A stretch of 64,000 nucleotides of DNA from Brochothrix thermosphacta DSM 20171 = FSL F6-1036 (GTDB lineage: Bacteria > Bacillota > Bacilli > Lactobacillales > Listeriaceae). The notes beneath the pieces were generated by a model. The model made no database searches. It saw nothing but the letters and a program-made list of their open reading frames with translations, and was not told where the DNA came from. A program made the position numbers and the translations under genes. This document shows positions 1-12,278 of the stretch, in pieces. Where the stretch lies: contig NZ_CP145608.1 of assembly GCF_036884295.1 (NCBI RefSeq), forward strand, positions 1-64,000, in the 5' to 3' direction. Positions within the stretch are counted from its first letter, which is position 1, and every line of letters begins with the position of its first letter.

Positions 1-1344
1 ATGCCAGACATAACTCAAATTTGGTTTGAGGCATCGAGTAAGATGCAACACTATTTAAGTGGACCAAGTTATGAAACTTGGATTAAACCATCCAAACCCA
101 TTAGTATTGAAGGGAATACATTTACTATATCTACTCCAGAAAAATTCATGCAAGAACGCTTAAGAGCAAATTATGTGGATATTATTTCTGAAATTATTGA
201 AGGTGTCACTGGCCAACGCTTTAGCATTCGTGTCATTGTGGAAGGCGAAGAAAATGATGCCTCTGCTTCAGACAATACAAAAGCGGTAACAGAGTCCCGT
301 GCCGATTATAAACAACACGGTGAACTCAATCTTAATCCTAAATACGATTTTGATTCTTTTGTTATTGGTAGCGGTAATCGTTTTGCTCATGCAGCTTCAT
401 TGGCTGTAGCGGAAGCACCAGGTAAAGCTTATAATCCATTGTTTCTTTATGGTGGTGTTGGCTTAGGTAAAACCCATTTAATGCACGCTATTGGTCATTA
501 TGTGCTAGAGCATAATCCCAATTCACGAGTGCTTTATTTATCATCTGAAAAATTCACAAATGAGTTTATTAACTCTATACGTGATAACCGCGCAGAAGAA
601 TTTCGTAATAAATACCGGAATGTTGATATTTTATTGATTGATGATATTCAATTTATTGCAGGTAAAGAACAAACTCAGGAAGAATTTTTCCATACGTTTA
701 ACGCTTTATATGAAGAGCAAAAACAGATTATCATCTCTAGTGATCGTCCACCTAAAGAAATTCCAACTTTAGAAGATCGTTTACGTTCTCGTTTTGAGTG
801 GGGGCTTATCACAGATATTACCCCGCCAGATTTAGAAACGCGAATTGCAATATTACGTAAAAAAGCGGATACTGATAGCTTAGATATTCCTAATGAAGTG
901 ATGCTTTACATTGCAAATCAAATCGATACCAATATTCGTGAGCTTGAAGGTGCTTTAATTCGCGTTGTGGCTTACTCATCACTTGTTAATAAAACGATTG
1001 ATGCTAGCCTTGCAGCAGAAGCATTAAAAGACATTATCCCAAATTCTGCTCCAAAAATTATTACTATTGCTTCGATTCAAAAAGAGGTAGGCGAGTTTTA
1101 TCATGTAAAACTTGAAGATTTTAAAGCAAAAAAAAGAACGCAGTCTATTGTATTCCCTCGACAAATAGCAATGTATCTTTCAAGGGAACTAACTGATTCA
1201 TCATTGCCAAAAATTGGTGAAGAATTTGGTGGGCGAGATCATACAACTGTCATTCATGCCCATGAAAAAATTTCAACTAAGCTTAAAACTGATGAAAAAC
1301 TAAGACGCGAATTAGAGTCAATTAGTAAGACTTTAAAGGTATAA
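1..1344 (+). CDS. dnaA: Chromosomal replication initiator protein DnaA
   Basis: DnaA is the AAA+ ATPase that binds DnaA boxes, unwinds oriC and loads the helicase. The 447-residue protein is the usual family length. Residues 1-80 form the protein-interaction domain I, and a short polar linker follows. The AAA+ core carries Walker A GGVGLGKT (151-158) and Walker B LLIDDIQF (near 212-219). Domain IV near the C-terminus has the DNA-binding signature [14 protein letters not shown]. The ATG is base 1, so its promoter and any upstream DnaA boxes lie outside the window, at the other end of the numbered chromosome. The next gene is dnaN, across an origin-like spacer. Confidence 0.99.
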   Translation: MPDITQIWFEASSKMQHYLSGPSYETWIKPSKPISIEGNTFTISTPEKFMQERLRANYVDIISEIIEGVTGQRFSIRVIVEGEENDASASDNTKAVTESRADYKQHGELNLNPKYDFDSFVIGSGNRFAHAASLAVAEAPGKAYNPLFLYGGVGLGKTHLMHAIGHYVLEHNPNSRVLYLSSEKFTNEFINSIRDNRAEEFRNKYRNVDILLIDDIQFIAGKEQTQEEFFHTFNALYEEQKQIIISSDRPPKEIPTLEDRLRSRFEWGLITDITPPDLETRIAILRKKADTDSLDIPNEVMLYIANQIDTNIRELEGALIRVVAYSSLVNKTIDASLAAEALKDIIPNSAPKIITIASIQKEVGEFYHVKLEDFKAKKRTQSIVFPRQIAMYLSRELTDSSLPKIGEEFGGRDHTTVIHAHEKISTKLKTDEKLRRELESISKTLKV

Positions 1345-1512
1345 GCATGCTTTTCTCCCTGTGTATAACTCATGATTTTCATGCACGTCCATCCACAGGT
1401 TATTAAAGGCTCTAACTTTTGACGCTCTAAGTACTAACGGACTTATCCACATATCCACAGGCCCTACTACTACTACTAACTTAATTATTAATATATAAAA
1501 GGAGATTCTTCC
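1345..1512 (+). other. oriC: oriC unwinding region (DnaA boxes, DnaA-trios, AT-rich DUE)
   Basis: This is the dnaA-dnaN spacer. A DnaA box TTATACACA lies on the minus strand at 1360-1368, a perfect TTATCCACA on the plus strand at 1443-1451, and a one-mismatch box ATATCCACA abuts it at 1451-1459. A short GC block (1460-1464) follows, then five consecutive CTA triplets (1464-1478), which read 3'-GAT on the other strand. An AT-rich tract runs to about 1500. Box, box, GC block, DnaA-trios, AT tract is the basal unwinding arrangement described for Bacillus subtilis. A degenerate box (CCATCCACA) sits at 1389-1397. The last bases hold the dnaN ribosome binding site AAAAGGAG. Confidence 0.88.
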
Positions 1513-2658
1513 ATGAAAATTACAATTAAACGTGATTATTTAATTCAAGCCCTTAACGAGGTAACACGAGCAATTTCATCAAGAACAGCAATTCCAATAT
1601 TAACAGGTATCAAACTAACGATTAATGATGAAGGTGCTATTTTAACGGGTAGTGATTCTGATATTTCGATTGAAGCGTTTATTCCTTTAGAAAAAGACGA
1701 TGAACAATTGATCACTGTTGAAAAGTACGGTAGCATCGTTTTACCGTCACGTTACGTGACAGACATTGTTAAACGTTTACCTAACGATGAAGTTTCCATT
1801 GAAGTAACAGAAGGTTTCCAAACATTGATTACTTCTGGAACAGCTTCTTTTACATTAAACGGTTTAGATGCAAACGATTATCCACAATTACCTGAAATTG
1901 GAAATGCACCGACATTAAAAATTCCAGCAGATATGTTGAAAAATTTAATTCGTCAAACAGCATTTGCTGTAAGTACTGTTGAAGTACGACCAGTATTAAC
2001 AGGTGTTAACTGGATTTTAAAAGAAGGAACATTATTATCTGTTGCAACTGACTCACATCGTTTAGCATTACGTAAAATTAATGTTGATTTACCTGAAGAA
2101 GCGAAGTTCAATATCGTTATTCCTGGTAAAAGCTTAACTGAATTGAATAAAATTTTAGATGATACTACTGAAAAAGTAGAAGTAGTTGTTAATAACAATC
2201 AAATCCTTTTCAAAGTAACCGATGTTTTATTCTATTCTCGTCTTTTAGAAGGGAATTATCCTGATACAACACGTCTTATTCCAACATCAAATACAACAAC
2301 AGTTGCGATTGCAGCTAAAAGTTTATTACAAGCAATTGATCGTGCCTCATTATTAGCACGTGATAATCGTAATAATGTTATTAAATTAGTTTCAACGGAT
2401 AATAAAGAAATTGAAATTTCATCAAACTCGCCAGAAGTAGGTAATGTTAGTGAAGATTTAATTCCTGTTAGTTTTGAAGGTGAATCAATTTTAATCTCAT
2501 TTAACGGTAAATATATGATTGATGCGTTACGCGTGTTTGAAAATCAAGATGTTAAAATCGAGTTCTCTGGTTCAATGCATCAATTTGTGATCCGTCCAGT
2601 TGATCATGAAGAGGGCAACGATATTTTACAGCTGATTACACCGGTTCGTACATTCTAA
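1513..2658 (+). CDS. dnaN: DNA polymerase III beta sliding clamp
   Basis: The ring-shaped processivity clamp tethers DNA polymerase III to the template and is the docking site for many replication and repair proteins. The 381-residue length and three repeated clamp folds match the family. It begins MKITIKRDYLIQALNEVTRAI and ends QLITPVRTF, the usual clamp C-terminus. The ATG follows AAAAGGAG at good spacing. It is read from the same strand as dnaA, after the origin spacer. Unlike in B. subtilis it is not followed directly by yaaA: a strong terminator and about 2.2 kb of accessory genes intervene. Confidence 0.98.
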   Translation: MKITIKRDYLIQALNEVTRAISSRTAIPILTGIKLTINDEGAILTGSDSDISIEAFIPLEKDDEQLITVEKYGSIVLPSRYVTDIVKRLPNDEVSIEVTEGFQTLITSGTASFTLNGLDANDYPQLPEIGNAPTLKIPADMLKNLIRQTAFAVSTVEVRPVLTGVNWILKEGTLLSVATDSHRLALRKINVDLPEEAKFNIVIPGKSLTELNKILDDTTEKVEVVVNNNQILFKVTDVLFYSRLLEGNYPDTTRLIPTSNTTTVAIAAKSLLQAIDRASLLARDNRNNVIKLVSTDNKEIEISSNSPEVGNVSEDLIPVSFEGESILISFNGKYMIDALRVFENQDVKIEFSGSMHQFVIRPVDHEEGNDILQLITPVRTF

Positions 2659-2675
2659 ACAATCTAATAAACGAC

Positions 2676-2709
2676 AAAAAAAGTTATCCACATGTGGGTA
2701 ACTTTTTTT
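2676..2709 (+). terminator. dnaN terminator built from an inverted DnaA-box pair
   Basis: The two arms 2676-2692 and 2693-2709 form an almost perfect 34-bp palindrome with a single T-G wobble. Seven A's open it and seven T's close it, so it can work as an intrinsic terminator in both directions. Its centre contains an exact DnaA box TTATCCACA (2684-2692, plus strand) and a one-mismatch box TTACCCACA on the minus strand (2693-2701). Confidence 0.9.
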
Positions 2710-2864
2710 GTGTTCTAAAAGCGTTATACGCGATTTAAAGTAAAAGTAAGGACCTAAGCTCTAATGTGATTAAAATAAGAATTTAGAAGTCTCTGAGCGC
2801 TGTATGGCCTCATTTTTACAGCAGTGTTAAGAATTTACTATTTACTTTGCTATCTCTAAATGAG

Positions 2865-3326
2865 TTAACAAACTGTCTCTAATAAAGAACTTGCAGTTTC
2901 AGTAATAAAAAAGCGTTTTAGATGACTATAAAAAACATATAAATTAAAGGATAAAACAAGCATAACGAACACGTTAATCCACTTATAAAAAACATTATTC
3001 TTTGTATTACGACTAAAGACCATAGGCAATGTTAATAAACCAAATGGTGCGATTGGGATAGATATTATCATGATAATGGCTAATAACCAACTTTCATCAG
3101 CGTTTTTAGAAATTGTTACTTTATTTTCTGTTTGTTCTTCTTTTGTTAAATCAGCAATGGATAGTTCATAAAAAGCACTTAATTTTTTTAAAGTTTCAAT
3201 GTTCGGAGTACCTGTGCCATTTTCCCATTTCGAAAGAGACTGTCGTGAAAAATTGAGTGCATCAGCAACTTCTTGTTGCGTTATTTTTTTTCGTTTACGC
3301 GCTTTTTTCAGTCGATTAGCCAGCAT
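2865..3326 (-). CDS. XRE-family helix-turn-helix regulator with C-terminal membrane hairpin
   Basis: This 153-residue protein has an HTH_3/XRE DNA-binding domain at residues 4-60, including QQEVADALNFSRQSLSKWE. A charged linker follows, then two hydrophobic segments at roughly 80-100 and 113-130 that look like membrane spans, and a short tail. That architecture suggests a regulator tethered to the membrane. The ATG at 3326 follows AAGGAG on the minus strand. It lies downstream of, and on the same strand as, the unknown gene at 3438-3995. Target and signal are unknown. Two similar proteins occur in the window (4293-4736 and 33260-33694). Confidence 0.8.
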   Translation of the reverse strand: MLANRLKKARKRKKITQQEVADALNFSRQSLSKWENGTGTPNIETLKKLSAFYELSIADLTKEEQTENKVTISKNADESWLLAIIMIISIPIAPFGLLTLPMVFSRNTKNNVFYKWINVFVMLVLSFNLYVFYSHLKRFFITETASSLLETVC

Positions 3327-3344
3327 AATATCGCTCCTTAAAAT

Positions 3345-3390
3345 AAAAAATGAAGTTATCTTTATTATAACAAAGACAACTTCATTTTTT
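3345..3390 (-). terminator. 13-bp inverted repeat: probable terminator with a promoter-like -10 in its loop
   Basis: The arms 3345-3357 and 3378-3390 are exact 13-bp inverted repeats (AAAAAATGAAGTT and its complement). Read on the minus strand this is an A-tract, stem and T-tract, suited to end transcription of the gene at 3438-3995. The 20-bp loop contains TATAAT on the minus strand (3364-3369), a possible -10 for the XRE gene just downstream. No convincing -35 was seen. Confidence 0.6.
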
Positions 3391-3437
3391 ACTAGTTAAT
3401 TTGACTAAAAAAATGTTATTTCCCCCAAATTTAAAAA

Positions 3438-3995
3438 TCACTTTATTTTTAGGTAAATAAGAAATACGCGTTCATATTTTTTTACTTCAGAATCAATATT
3501 GTTTTCATCAAAAGTGAATGTATTGTGTATTTTATTGGAAAATGCAATTGTTCCTAATAAGTTTTCACCTTTTTTTAATGTTTCTTTCCCTGCAAAAATA
3601 CTGCTTTTATTTTTATAGACTTGGTTAGCTAAGGTGATATCGCTTAAAGAGATGTATTCTTTAGCGCTAATACCATATCTAAAATATTCTTTGTTCCCTT
3701 CAGAAAGAGTCCCTATAAAGAGACTGTCTGTTACACCTGAAAAGGTATGAGTATCTGCTTCTTGTTTAACACCATTTTGATAGCTAATAGTATAAACTTC
3801 AAGATCTAATGGTTTACTTAATTTATAAGTGGTAAGATCATCGAATAAAAATTCAAACGAGCTGTCTTTAACTGTTTTGATGGTAATTTCATTAGCATCT
3901 TTCTTAGCTTCGTCTTTATTGACAGTCTGAAAAATAATAGTTGCTACCCCGATAACGATTATTACAGAGCATAGTATAATTAATAAACGACGCAT
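3438..3995 (-). CDS. Hypothetical membrane-anchored protein
   Basis: I do not recognise this 185-residue protein. Residues 4-24 are a hydrophobic signal-anchor (RRLLIILCSVIIVIGVATII) without a clear cleavage site or lipobox, so the remaining 160 residues are probably outside the cell. The outer part is polar and rich in beta-prone stretches, with no cysteine and no motif I can name. The ribosome binding site (GATGGGA) is weak. It sits between two XRE regulators in an insertion that interrupts the normal dnaN-yaaA order, so it is probably accessory. It could be part of a sensory or immunity unit with the adjacent regulators, but nothing in the sequence proves this. Confidence 0.65.
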   Translation of the reverse strand: MRRLLIILCSVIIVIGVATIIFQTVNKDEAKKDANEITIKTVKDSSFEFLFDDLTTYKLSKPLDLEVYTISYQNGVKQEADTHTFSGVTDSLFIGTLSEGNKEYFRYGISAKEYISLSDITLANQVYKNKSSIFAGKETLKKGENLLGTIAFSNKIHNTFTFDENNIDSEVKKYERVFLIYLKIK

Positions 3996-4292
3996 TTAGT
4001 ATCAATCCCATCTTTGTTTATTTTATAATTTAAATATACATGTATTAAATAAAAAGTAACGCACCAAATAGTAGCAATACTACTTTACATAATGGCATTG
4101 GTGTTGCACTGCAGAGATAAAAGGTAATAACCTTTTAAAAGTTATAAAATAAAATTAGTATTTTTAATAGATATTTCCTCGGAAATACAAATTTTTCGCT
4201 TTAAAAGGCGTAAGCAAACCGGTAGCAAACAATTCTTTCTTGCTATGTAGTTTGAAATAGCAGACGATATTAACAGATAAAGGAGTGTGCCT
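3996..4292. other. AT-rich spacer between divergent accessory genes
   Basis: No credible gene is present in these 297 bases. A short hairpin (arms AAAAGGT 4119-4125 and ACCTTTT 4130-4136) lacks a T-run, so it is not a clear terminator. The segment separates the reverse-strand unknown gene from the forward XRE gene and should hold both promoters, but I could not assign them. The ribosome binding site AAAGGAG for the next gene is at 4279-4285. Confidence 0.5.
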
Positions 4293-4736
4293 ATGAATAA
4301 CTTTGGTGAGAAGTTAAAAATGTTACGGGAACAAACTGACATTACACAAGAGAAAGTCTCTCAAAAATTAAACGTCACAAGACAATCTGTTTCCAATTGG
4401 GAAAACAATAAAAATTATCCAGACCTAACGACCTTAGTAACTCTTAGTCAGCTCTATAATATTTCTTTAGATGATTTACTTAAAGATGAAAATAACGTGG
4501 TTAAATCCATGAAAACTGAATTGAATTCATATCGTTCTTCAGAATTAATAAAGCTGATTATTTTTTCGGTACTAGCATTTTTATTACCCATTATCGGTAT
4601 TGTATTTGGCATTCTTTTGCTTTGTACTAAGAAAAGAGTTGAATATTATAGAATAGCTAAAATAATCGGTACAATTAGTTTGATATGGCAAGCTGTTCCA
4701 ATTGTTCTTGCTGTAATAAATTACAGTACCTTCTAA
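4293..4736 (+). CDS. XRE-family helix-turn-helix regulator with C-terminal membrane hairpin
   Basis: This 147-residue protein has an XRE HTH (residues 4-62, with VTRQSVSNWENNKNYPDL) and a C-terminal pair of hydrophobic spans (about 86-108 and 120-143). A GTG six bases upstream is in frame, but the ATG at 4293 stands seven bases after AAAGGAG and is preferred. The pattern SWE-x-K-x-YPDL-x-TLS-x-Y-x-SLDxL is shared with the protein at 33260-33694, so the two are close paralogues. It is transcribed alone and ends before the hairpin terminator at 4841. Its ligand and targets are unknown. Confidence 0.8.
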   Translation: MNNFGEKLKMLREQTDITQEKVSQKLNVTRQSVSNWENNKNYPDLTTLVTLSQLYNISLDDLLKDENNVVKSMKTELNSYRSSELIKLIIFSVLAFLLPIIGIVFGILLLCTKKRVEYYRIAKIIGTISLIWQAVPIVLAVINYSTF

Positions 4737-4840
4737 ATTGAACGTAAAAAGTACTGAAATGTGAAATTAAGTTAATTTGCCCCTTATTTTCCTTGTAACA
4801 AATTTTTAAACTATCGTGTATATCTCTATATACAGTCATA

Positions 4841-4866
4841 AAAACAGCATATTGCTGTTTTTTTTG
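4841..4866 (+). terminator. Intrinsic terminator after the XRE gene
   Basis: Perfect 9-bp stem AAAACAGCA (4841-4849) and TGCTGTTTT (4853-4861) with a three-base loop, running into further T's. Just upstream a 7-bp inverted repeat TGTATAT-CTCT-ATATACA (4817-4834) could be a small operator or second hairpin. Confidence 0.85.
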
Positions 4867-4874
4867 ACGTTTAT

Positions 4875-4903
4875 TTGTAATCGCCTATGAAATCTAGTAA
4901 AAT
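4875..4903 (+). promoter_or_regulatory. SigA promoter for yaaA-recF-gyrB-gyrA
   Basis: TTGTAA (4875-4880), a 17-bp spacer and TAAAAT (4898-4903), placed 35 bases before the yaaA start codon and after a terminator. No other terminator follows until gyrA ends, so it may drive the whole group. Confidence 0.65.
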
Positions 4904-4938
4904 AGAAGTATGAATTACTAAACTCGAGGTGAGATAAA

Positions 4939-5157
4939 TTGGAAAAAGTAAATATCAATACAGAATATATTACACTAGGCCAAATGCTGAAAATTACTGA
5001 CATCATTTCTTCAGGTGGTATGGCCAAATGGTTTTTAAGCGAGCATGAAATCAATGTGAATGGCGAACCTGACAACCGTCGTGGTCGTAAGCTTTATCCT
5101 AATGATAAAATAGAGGTTATTGGCTTCGGAGAATACCAAATTTTTCAAGCTGACTGA
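4939..5157 (+). CDS. yaaA: S4-domain RNA-binding protein YaaA
   Basis: This 72-residue protein consists of one S4 RNA-binding fold and is the conserved gene between dnaN and recF in Bacilli. In B. subtilis it has been linked to ribosome assembly. The S4 motif is seen in [20 protein letters not shown], followed by the [13 protein letters not shown] segment. The start is a TTG at 4939 after GAGGTGAG; there is no alternative ATG near it. It lies 11 bases before recF and is clearly cotranscribed with it. Confidence 0.92.
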   Translation: MEKVNINTEYITLGQMLKITDIISSGGMAKWFLSEHEINVNGEPDNRRGRKLYPNDKIEVIGFGEYQIFQAD

Positions 5158-5168
5158 GAGGGGCAATT

Positions 5169-8250
<3,082 letters not shown>

Positions 8251-8285
8251 GCATCTATTACCCGGGAAATAGGAGGTTCTGATTC

Positions 8286-10829
8286 ATGTCGGATACACCA
8301 GAGCAAAGAGTGGAAGAAGTTAATTTAAGTAAACAAATGAAAACAGCCTTTTTAGATTATGCAATGAGCGTTATTGTAGCACGTGCCTTACCAGATGTTC
8401 GTGATGGTTTGAAACCGGTCCACCGTCGTATTCTTTATGCGATGAATGACTTAGGTATGACAAGCGACAAGGCTTATAAAAAGTCTGCACGTATTGTTGG
8501 TGAAGTAATCGGTAAGTATCACCCACACGGTGACTCTGCTGTTTATGAAACAATGGTACGTATGGCGCAAGACTTTAGTTATCGTTACATGTTGGTAGAT
8601 GGCCATGGTAACTTTGGTTCTGTCGATGGTGATTCTGCAGCGGCAATGCGTTATACAGAAGCACGTTTATCTAAAATTTCTAATGAATTATTACGTGACA
8701 TTAACAAAGACACGATTGATTATGTTGAAAACTTTGATGGCAGTGAAAAAGAACCTGCGATTTTACCCGCACGTTTTCCAAACTTGCTTGTTAACGGTTC
8801 GTCAGGTATTGCTGTAGGTATGGCAACAAACATCCCGCCACATCAATTGGGTGAAGTAATTGATGGCGTTTTAGCACTCAGTCATAACTGGGATATCACT
8901 ATCCCTGAATTAATGGAGCATGTTAAAGGACCTGATTTTCCAACAGCAGGTTACATTATGGGTGCAAGTGGTATTCGTCGTGCGTATGAAACTGGTAAAG
9001 GTAGCATTACAATGCGTTCTAAAGTCGAAATTGAAACTAAGCCAAATGGTAAAGAGACAATTATCGTAACGGAATTACCTTATCAAGTAAATAAAGCACG
9101 TTTAATTGAGCGTATTGCTGAATTAGCGCGTGAAAAACGTATTGTCGGTATCAGTGATTTAAACGATGAATCAGATCGTACAGGTATGCGTATTGTAATT
9201 GAAGTACGTCGCGATGCAAGTGCGAGTGTCATCCTTAATAACCTTTACAAGATGACGGCCTTACAAACAACGTTTGGTATTAATATGTTAGCGTTGGTCA
9301 ACAATCAACCAAAAGTATTAAATCTAAAAGAAATGTTATATCACTACTTAAAACATCAAGAAGTTATCGTTAGACGTCGTGTAGAGTTTGATTTACGTCG
9401 AGCACAAGCACGTGCACATATTCTTGAAGGATTACGTATTGCTTTAGATAATATCGATGCAATTATTAAATTAATTCGAGCATCATCTTCAGATACGATT
9501 GCCAAAGAAGGTTTGATGACTCAATTCAAATTGAGTGATAAACAATCCCAAGCGATTCTAGACATGCGTTTACGTCGTTTAACCGGATTAGAACGCGATA
9601 AAATTGAAGAAGAATACCAAAATCTAGTTGCGTTGATGTCCGAGTTAGAAGGCACACTTTCAAGCAAGGAAAATCTTTTACAAGTTATCCGTGAAGAGTT
9701 GTTAGAGATTAAAGAACGCTTTAACGATATCCGCCGTACTGAAATCACCGTCGGAGATATTTTATCTGTTGAAGATGAGGATTTAATTGAGCAAGAAGAT
9801 ATTGTCATCACGATCACTAAGAACAACTACATTAAACGTTTGCCAGCATCAACTTATCGTGCGCAAAATCGTGGGGGTCGTGGTGTTCAAGGAATGGCAA
9901 TTCATGAGGGTGATTTTGTAGAGCAATTACTTGCAACATCGACTCATGATACCATCCTATTCTTCACAAACACAGGTAAAGTATACCGAGCAAAAGGTTA
10001 CGAAATTCCTGAGTTTAGTAGAACAGCGAAAGGCTTACCGGTTGTGAACTTATTGGGCATTGAAAAAGATGAAGAAATCAGTGCAATGATTTCGATTAAA
10101 GATGTACCAGAAGATCACTTTATTTTCTTTGCAACGAAGCAAGGTGTTGTTAAACGAACACAGTTAACACAGTTTGCAAACATCCGTACAAGCGGCTTAC
10201 GTGCCATCGATTTACGTGAAAACGATGAATTGATTCGTGTGCAAATTACCAATGGTGCAAACCATGTTATTATGGCAACACACTTAGGTCAAAGTATTCA
10301 CTTTAGTGAAGAGGATGTCCGAATTATGGGACGTACAGCTGCCGGAGTTCGTGGTATCCGCTTAAATGAAGAGGATTACGTTGTCGGGATGGAAGTTGTT
10401 AAACCAGAAGATAAAGTTTTAATCGTTACTGAGAATGGTTACGGTAAACAAACACCGATTGCACAATATTCTGTCCAAGGACGTGGTGGTAAAGGTGTTA
10501 AAACGGTAAGCATTACAGATAAAAATGGTCCGCTTACAAACATGATTACCGTTCATGGCGAAGAAGATTTGATGATTATGACGGTTGAAGGTATCCTTAT
10601 TCGTATGTCAGTGGATTCGATTTCTGAAACAAGTCGATCAACAATGGGTGTGCGCTTGATTCGTTTAGATGATAACGATAAAGTTGCAACGATTGCACCG
10701 ACTGAAAAAGAAGAAGATGAAGTAGTTGAAGATGCTATTGCTGTCGAAGGTGAAGTTACTGAAACAGCAGTGGTAGATGAAGCAGTTACTGAAGAAACGA
10801 ATACTGATGAACCTAAAACTGAAGAATAA
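8286..10829 (+). CDS. gyrA: DNA gyrase subunit A
   Basis: GyrA cuts and rejoins DNA and wraps it through its C-terminal pinwheel. The 847-residue protein has the winged-helix/tower breakage-reunion domain with active-site tyrosine 123 ([11 protein letters not shown]). The quinolone-resistance region [13 protein letters not shown] has Ser84 and Glu88, the residues typical of susceptible enzymes. The GyrA-box appears as QNRGGRG. The C-terminus ends in an acidic tail (roughly residues 800-847) rich in Glu, Asp, Val and Thr, as in other Firmicutes. ATG follows AGGAGGT. A terminator follows the gene. Confidence 0.98.
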   Translation: MSDTPEQRVEEVNLSKQMKTAFLDYAMSVIVARALPDVRDGLKPVHRRILYAMNDLGMTSDKAYKKSARIVGEVIGKYHPHGDSAVYETMVRMAQDFSYRYMLVDGHGNFGSVDGDSAAAMRYTEARLSKISNELLRDINKDTIDYVENFDGSEKEPAILPARFPNLLVNGSSGIAVGMATNIPPHQLGEVIDGVLALSHNWDITIPELMEHVKGPDFPTAGYIMGASGIRRAYETGKGSITMRSKVEIETKPNGKETIIVTELPYQVNKARLIERIAELAREKRIVGISDLNDESDRTGMRIVIEVRRDASASVILNNLYKMTALQTTFGINMLALVNNQPKVLNLKEMLYHYLKHQEVIVRRRVEFDLRRAQARAHILEGLRIALDNIDAIIKLIRASSSDTIAKEGLMTQFKLSDKQSQAILDMRLRRLTGLERDKIEEEYQNLVALMSELEGTLSSKENLLQVIREELLEIKERFNDIRRTEITVGDILSVEDEDLIEQEDIVITITKNNYIKRLPASTYRAQNRGGRGVQGMAIHEGDFVEQLLATSTHDTILFFTNTGKVYRAKGYEIPEFSRTAKGLPVVNLLGIEKDEEISAMISIKDVPEDHFIFFATKQGVVKRTQLTQFANIRTSGLRAIDLRENDELIRVQITNGANHVIMATHLGQSIHFSEEDVRIMGRTAAGVRGIRLNEEDYVVGMEVVKPEDKVLIVTENGYGKQTPIAQYSVQGRGGKGVKTVSITDKNGPLTNMITVHGEEDLMIMTVEGILIRMSVDSISETSRSTMGVRLIRLDDNDKVATIAPTEKEEDEVVEDAIAVEGEVTETAVVDEAVTEETNTDEPKTEE

Positions 10830-10842
10830 GTAATGAATAAAT

Positions 10843-10888
10843 AAAAGCTGTTTCGACATCTATTGTTGAAATGGCTTTTATTATTTTT
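10843..10888 (+). terminator. gyrA intrinsic terminator
   Basis: The arms 10843-10858 and 10864-10879 form a 16-bp stem with a few mismatches or wobbles and a 5-base loop, followed by an AT-rich tail ending in a T-run (10882-10887). Confidence 0.85.
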
Positions 10889-11212
10889 TGTAATTGTGTC
10901 TAAAATATGAACATGATTGTTAGGAAATAGGGTTGTTATAAATTGGTCGAAATTGTGTCTGCACCGTAACGTTACAATTTTTTTGTTTTTGAAAAAAAAC
11001 AATTTCGATTAAATTCATTGATGACAAAGACTTGCCAAGGATATTGATGATAAAAATTGATTGAAAAAATACCCTATTAGGGTTATATTAGTGTTGGTAG
11101 TCTTTTGTCTAAAATTAAAACTTTTTGTTAATTTATTTCAGATAAAAGCATTTATAAAAGATAGGGCGAATTAGAAGTTTCTATCTAAAATATGAGAAAG
11201 TGGGGGATTATA
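10889..11212. other. gyrA-qoxA spacer
   Basis: No gene is seen in these 324 bases. A palindrome GTAACGTTAC sits near 10967-10976 inside AAATTGT...ACAATTT followed by T's, possibly a second hairpin. The only clear regulatory signal is the promoter at 11061-11089. The qoxA ribosome binding site GGGGGA is near 11202. Confidence 0.5.
11061..11089 (+). promoter_or_regulatory. SigA promoter for the qox operon
   Basis: TTGAAA (11061-11066), a 17-bp spacer and TATATT (11084-11089), about 120 bases before qoxA. It leaves a long untranslated leader. Confidence 0.65.
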
Positions 11213-12223
11213 TTGGCAAAGCGTTTTAAACTGCTCTTATTAACAGGTATATTAAGTATTGCAGCATTAGTAAGCGGATGTAGTAACATAGCAGTTTTGG
11301 ATCCAAAAGGACCTGTTGCAAAAACACAAAGTGGACTAATCATGTACTCAATTATTTTCATGCTTGTGATTGTAGTAGTCATAATGATTTTACTTGCCGT
11401 TATGCTCGTTAAGTATCGCGAACGTACGAACTTATCAAACTACGAACCGAATATGCACGGAAGTTTAAAATTAGAAGTTATTTGGACGGTTATTCCGGTC
11501 TTAATCGTCATTGCCTTAACAGTTCCAACCGTTAAAGCAATTTATTCTTTAGAAAAGGCACCTAGTGTAACTAAAGATCAAAAGCCGCTTGTTATTCATG
11601 CAACATCAGCTGACTGGAAATGGTTCTTTAGCTATGAAGATAGCGATATTGAAACAGTTAACTATGTAAACATTCCTGTTAACCGTCCTGTTGAGTTTAA
11701 ATTGGTAGCGGCTGACACAATGACATCTTTCTGGGTACCTCAATTAGGTGGTCAAAAATATGCGATGACTGGCATGCAAATGGACTTGTTCTTACAAGCC
11801 GATCATGAAGGTACTTATAAAGGACGAAATGCTAACTTTAACGGCCGTGGATTTGAAGGTCAAAAGTTTGACGTTGTCGCTCAATCTGATGCTGACTTTA
11901 ATGCATGGATTAAAAAATCTCAAAAAGCGCCTAAACTAACTCAGGATAAATACGATAAAATGTTAATTCCTGGTCACGAAGAAGTACAAACTTTTAGTGG
12001 AACACATTTAGGTTTTGCTAATCATGTAACGGATCCGGAATATGTTTTCTATGCATGGAAGAGATATAACTATATCCCATTGAATCCGCACAACCCGAAC
12101 CAAAAACAAGAACTTTCAGACAAACCTTTACTACCAGCACGTAGTAAAACAATTACAAATGCTCGATACACAGAAGATGGTAAGATGAAACATGGACCAA
12201 CAACTGCTAAAACATCGCAATAA
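11213..12223 (+). CDS. qoxA: Cytochrome aa3 quinol oxidase subunit II
   Basis: Subunit II of the heme-copper menaquinol oxidase. The N-terminus is a lipoprotein signal ending VSGC at residue 23, then two membrane helices (about 42-68 and 85-106) and an extracytoplasmic cupredoxin domain. After the lipid-modified cysteine no other cysteine occurs, so the CuA site of cytochrome c oxidases is missing, as expected for a quinol oxidase. The start chosen is TTG 11213 because GGGGG lies correctly before it. An in-frame ATG at 11192 would add seven residues but has no good ribosome binding site. It is the first gene of qoxABCD. Confidence 0.93.
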   Translation: MAKRFKLLLLTGILSIAALVSGCSNIAVLDPKGPVAKTQSGLIMYSIIFMLVIVVVIMILLAVMLVKYRERTNLSNYEPNMHGSLKLEVIWTVIPVLIVIALTVPTVKAIYSLEKAPSVTKDQKPLVIHATSADWKWFFSYEDSDIETVNYVNIPVNRPVEFKLVAADTMTSFWVPQLGGQKYAMTGMQMDLFLQADHEGTYKGRNANFNGRGFEGQKFDVVAQSDADFNAWIKKSQKAPKLTQDKYDKMLIPGHEEVQTFSGTHLGFANHVTDPEYVFYAWKRYNYIPLNPHNPNQKQELSDKPLLPARSKTITNARYTEDGKMKHGPTTAKTSQ

Positions 12224-12278
12224 AAAGGATGTTTGAGAGCGAGATAATTTTTAACAATTCAGAGGAGGTTCAAAACAA

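Noticed and set aside
4817-4834. TGTATAT-CTCT-ATATACA inverted repeat as a distinct operator
   Set aside because: It is short, AT-rich and next to a terminator, so chance or terminator context explains it.
10553-11002. Long reverse open frame over the gyrA 3' end
   Set aside because: Shadow of the acidic Glu/Thr-rich gyrA tail; its product is a serine-rich low-complexity sequence without homology.
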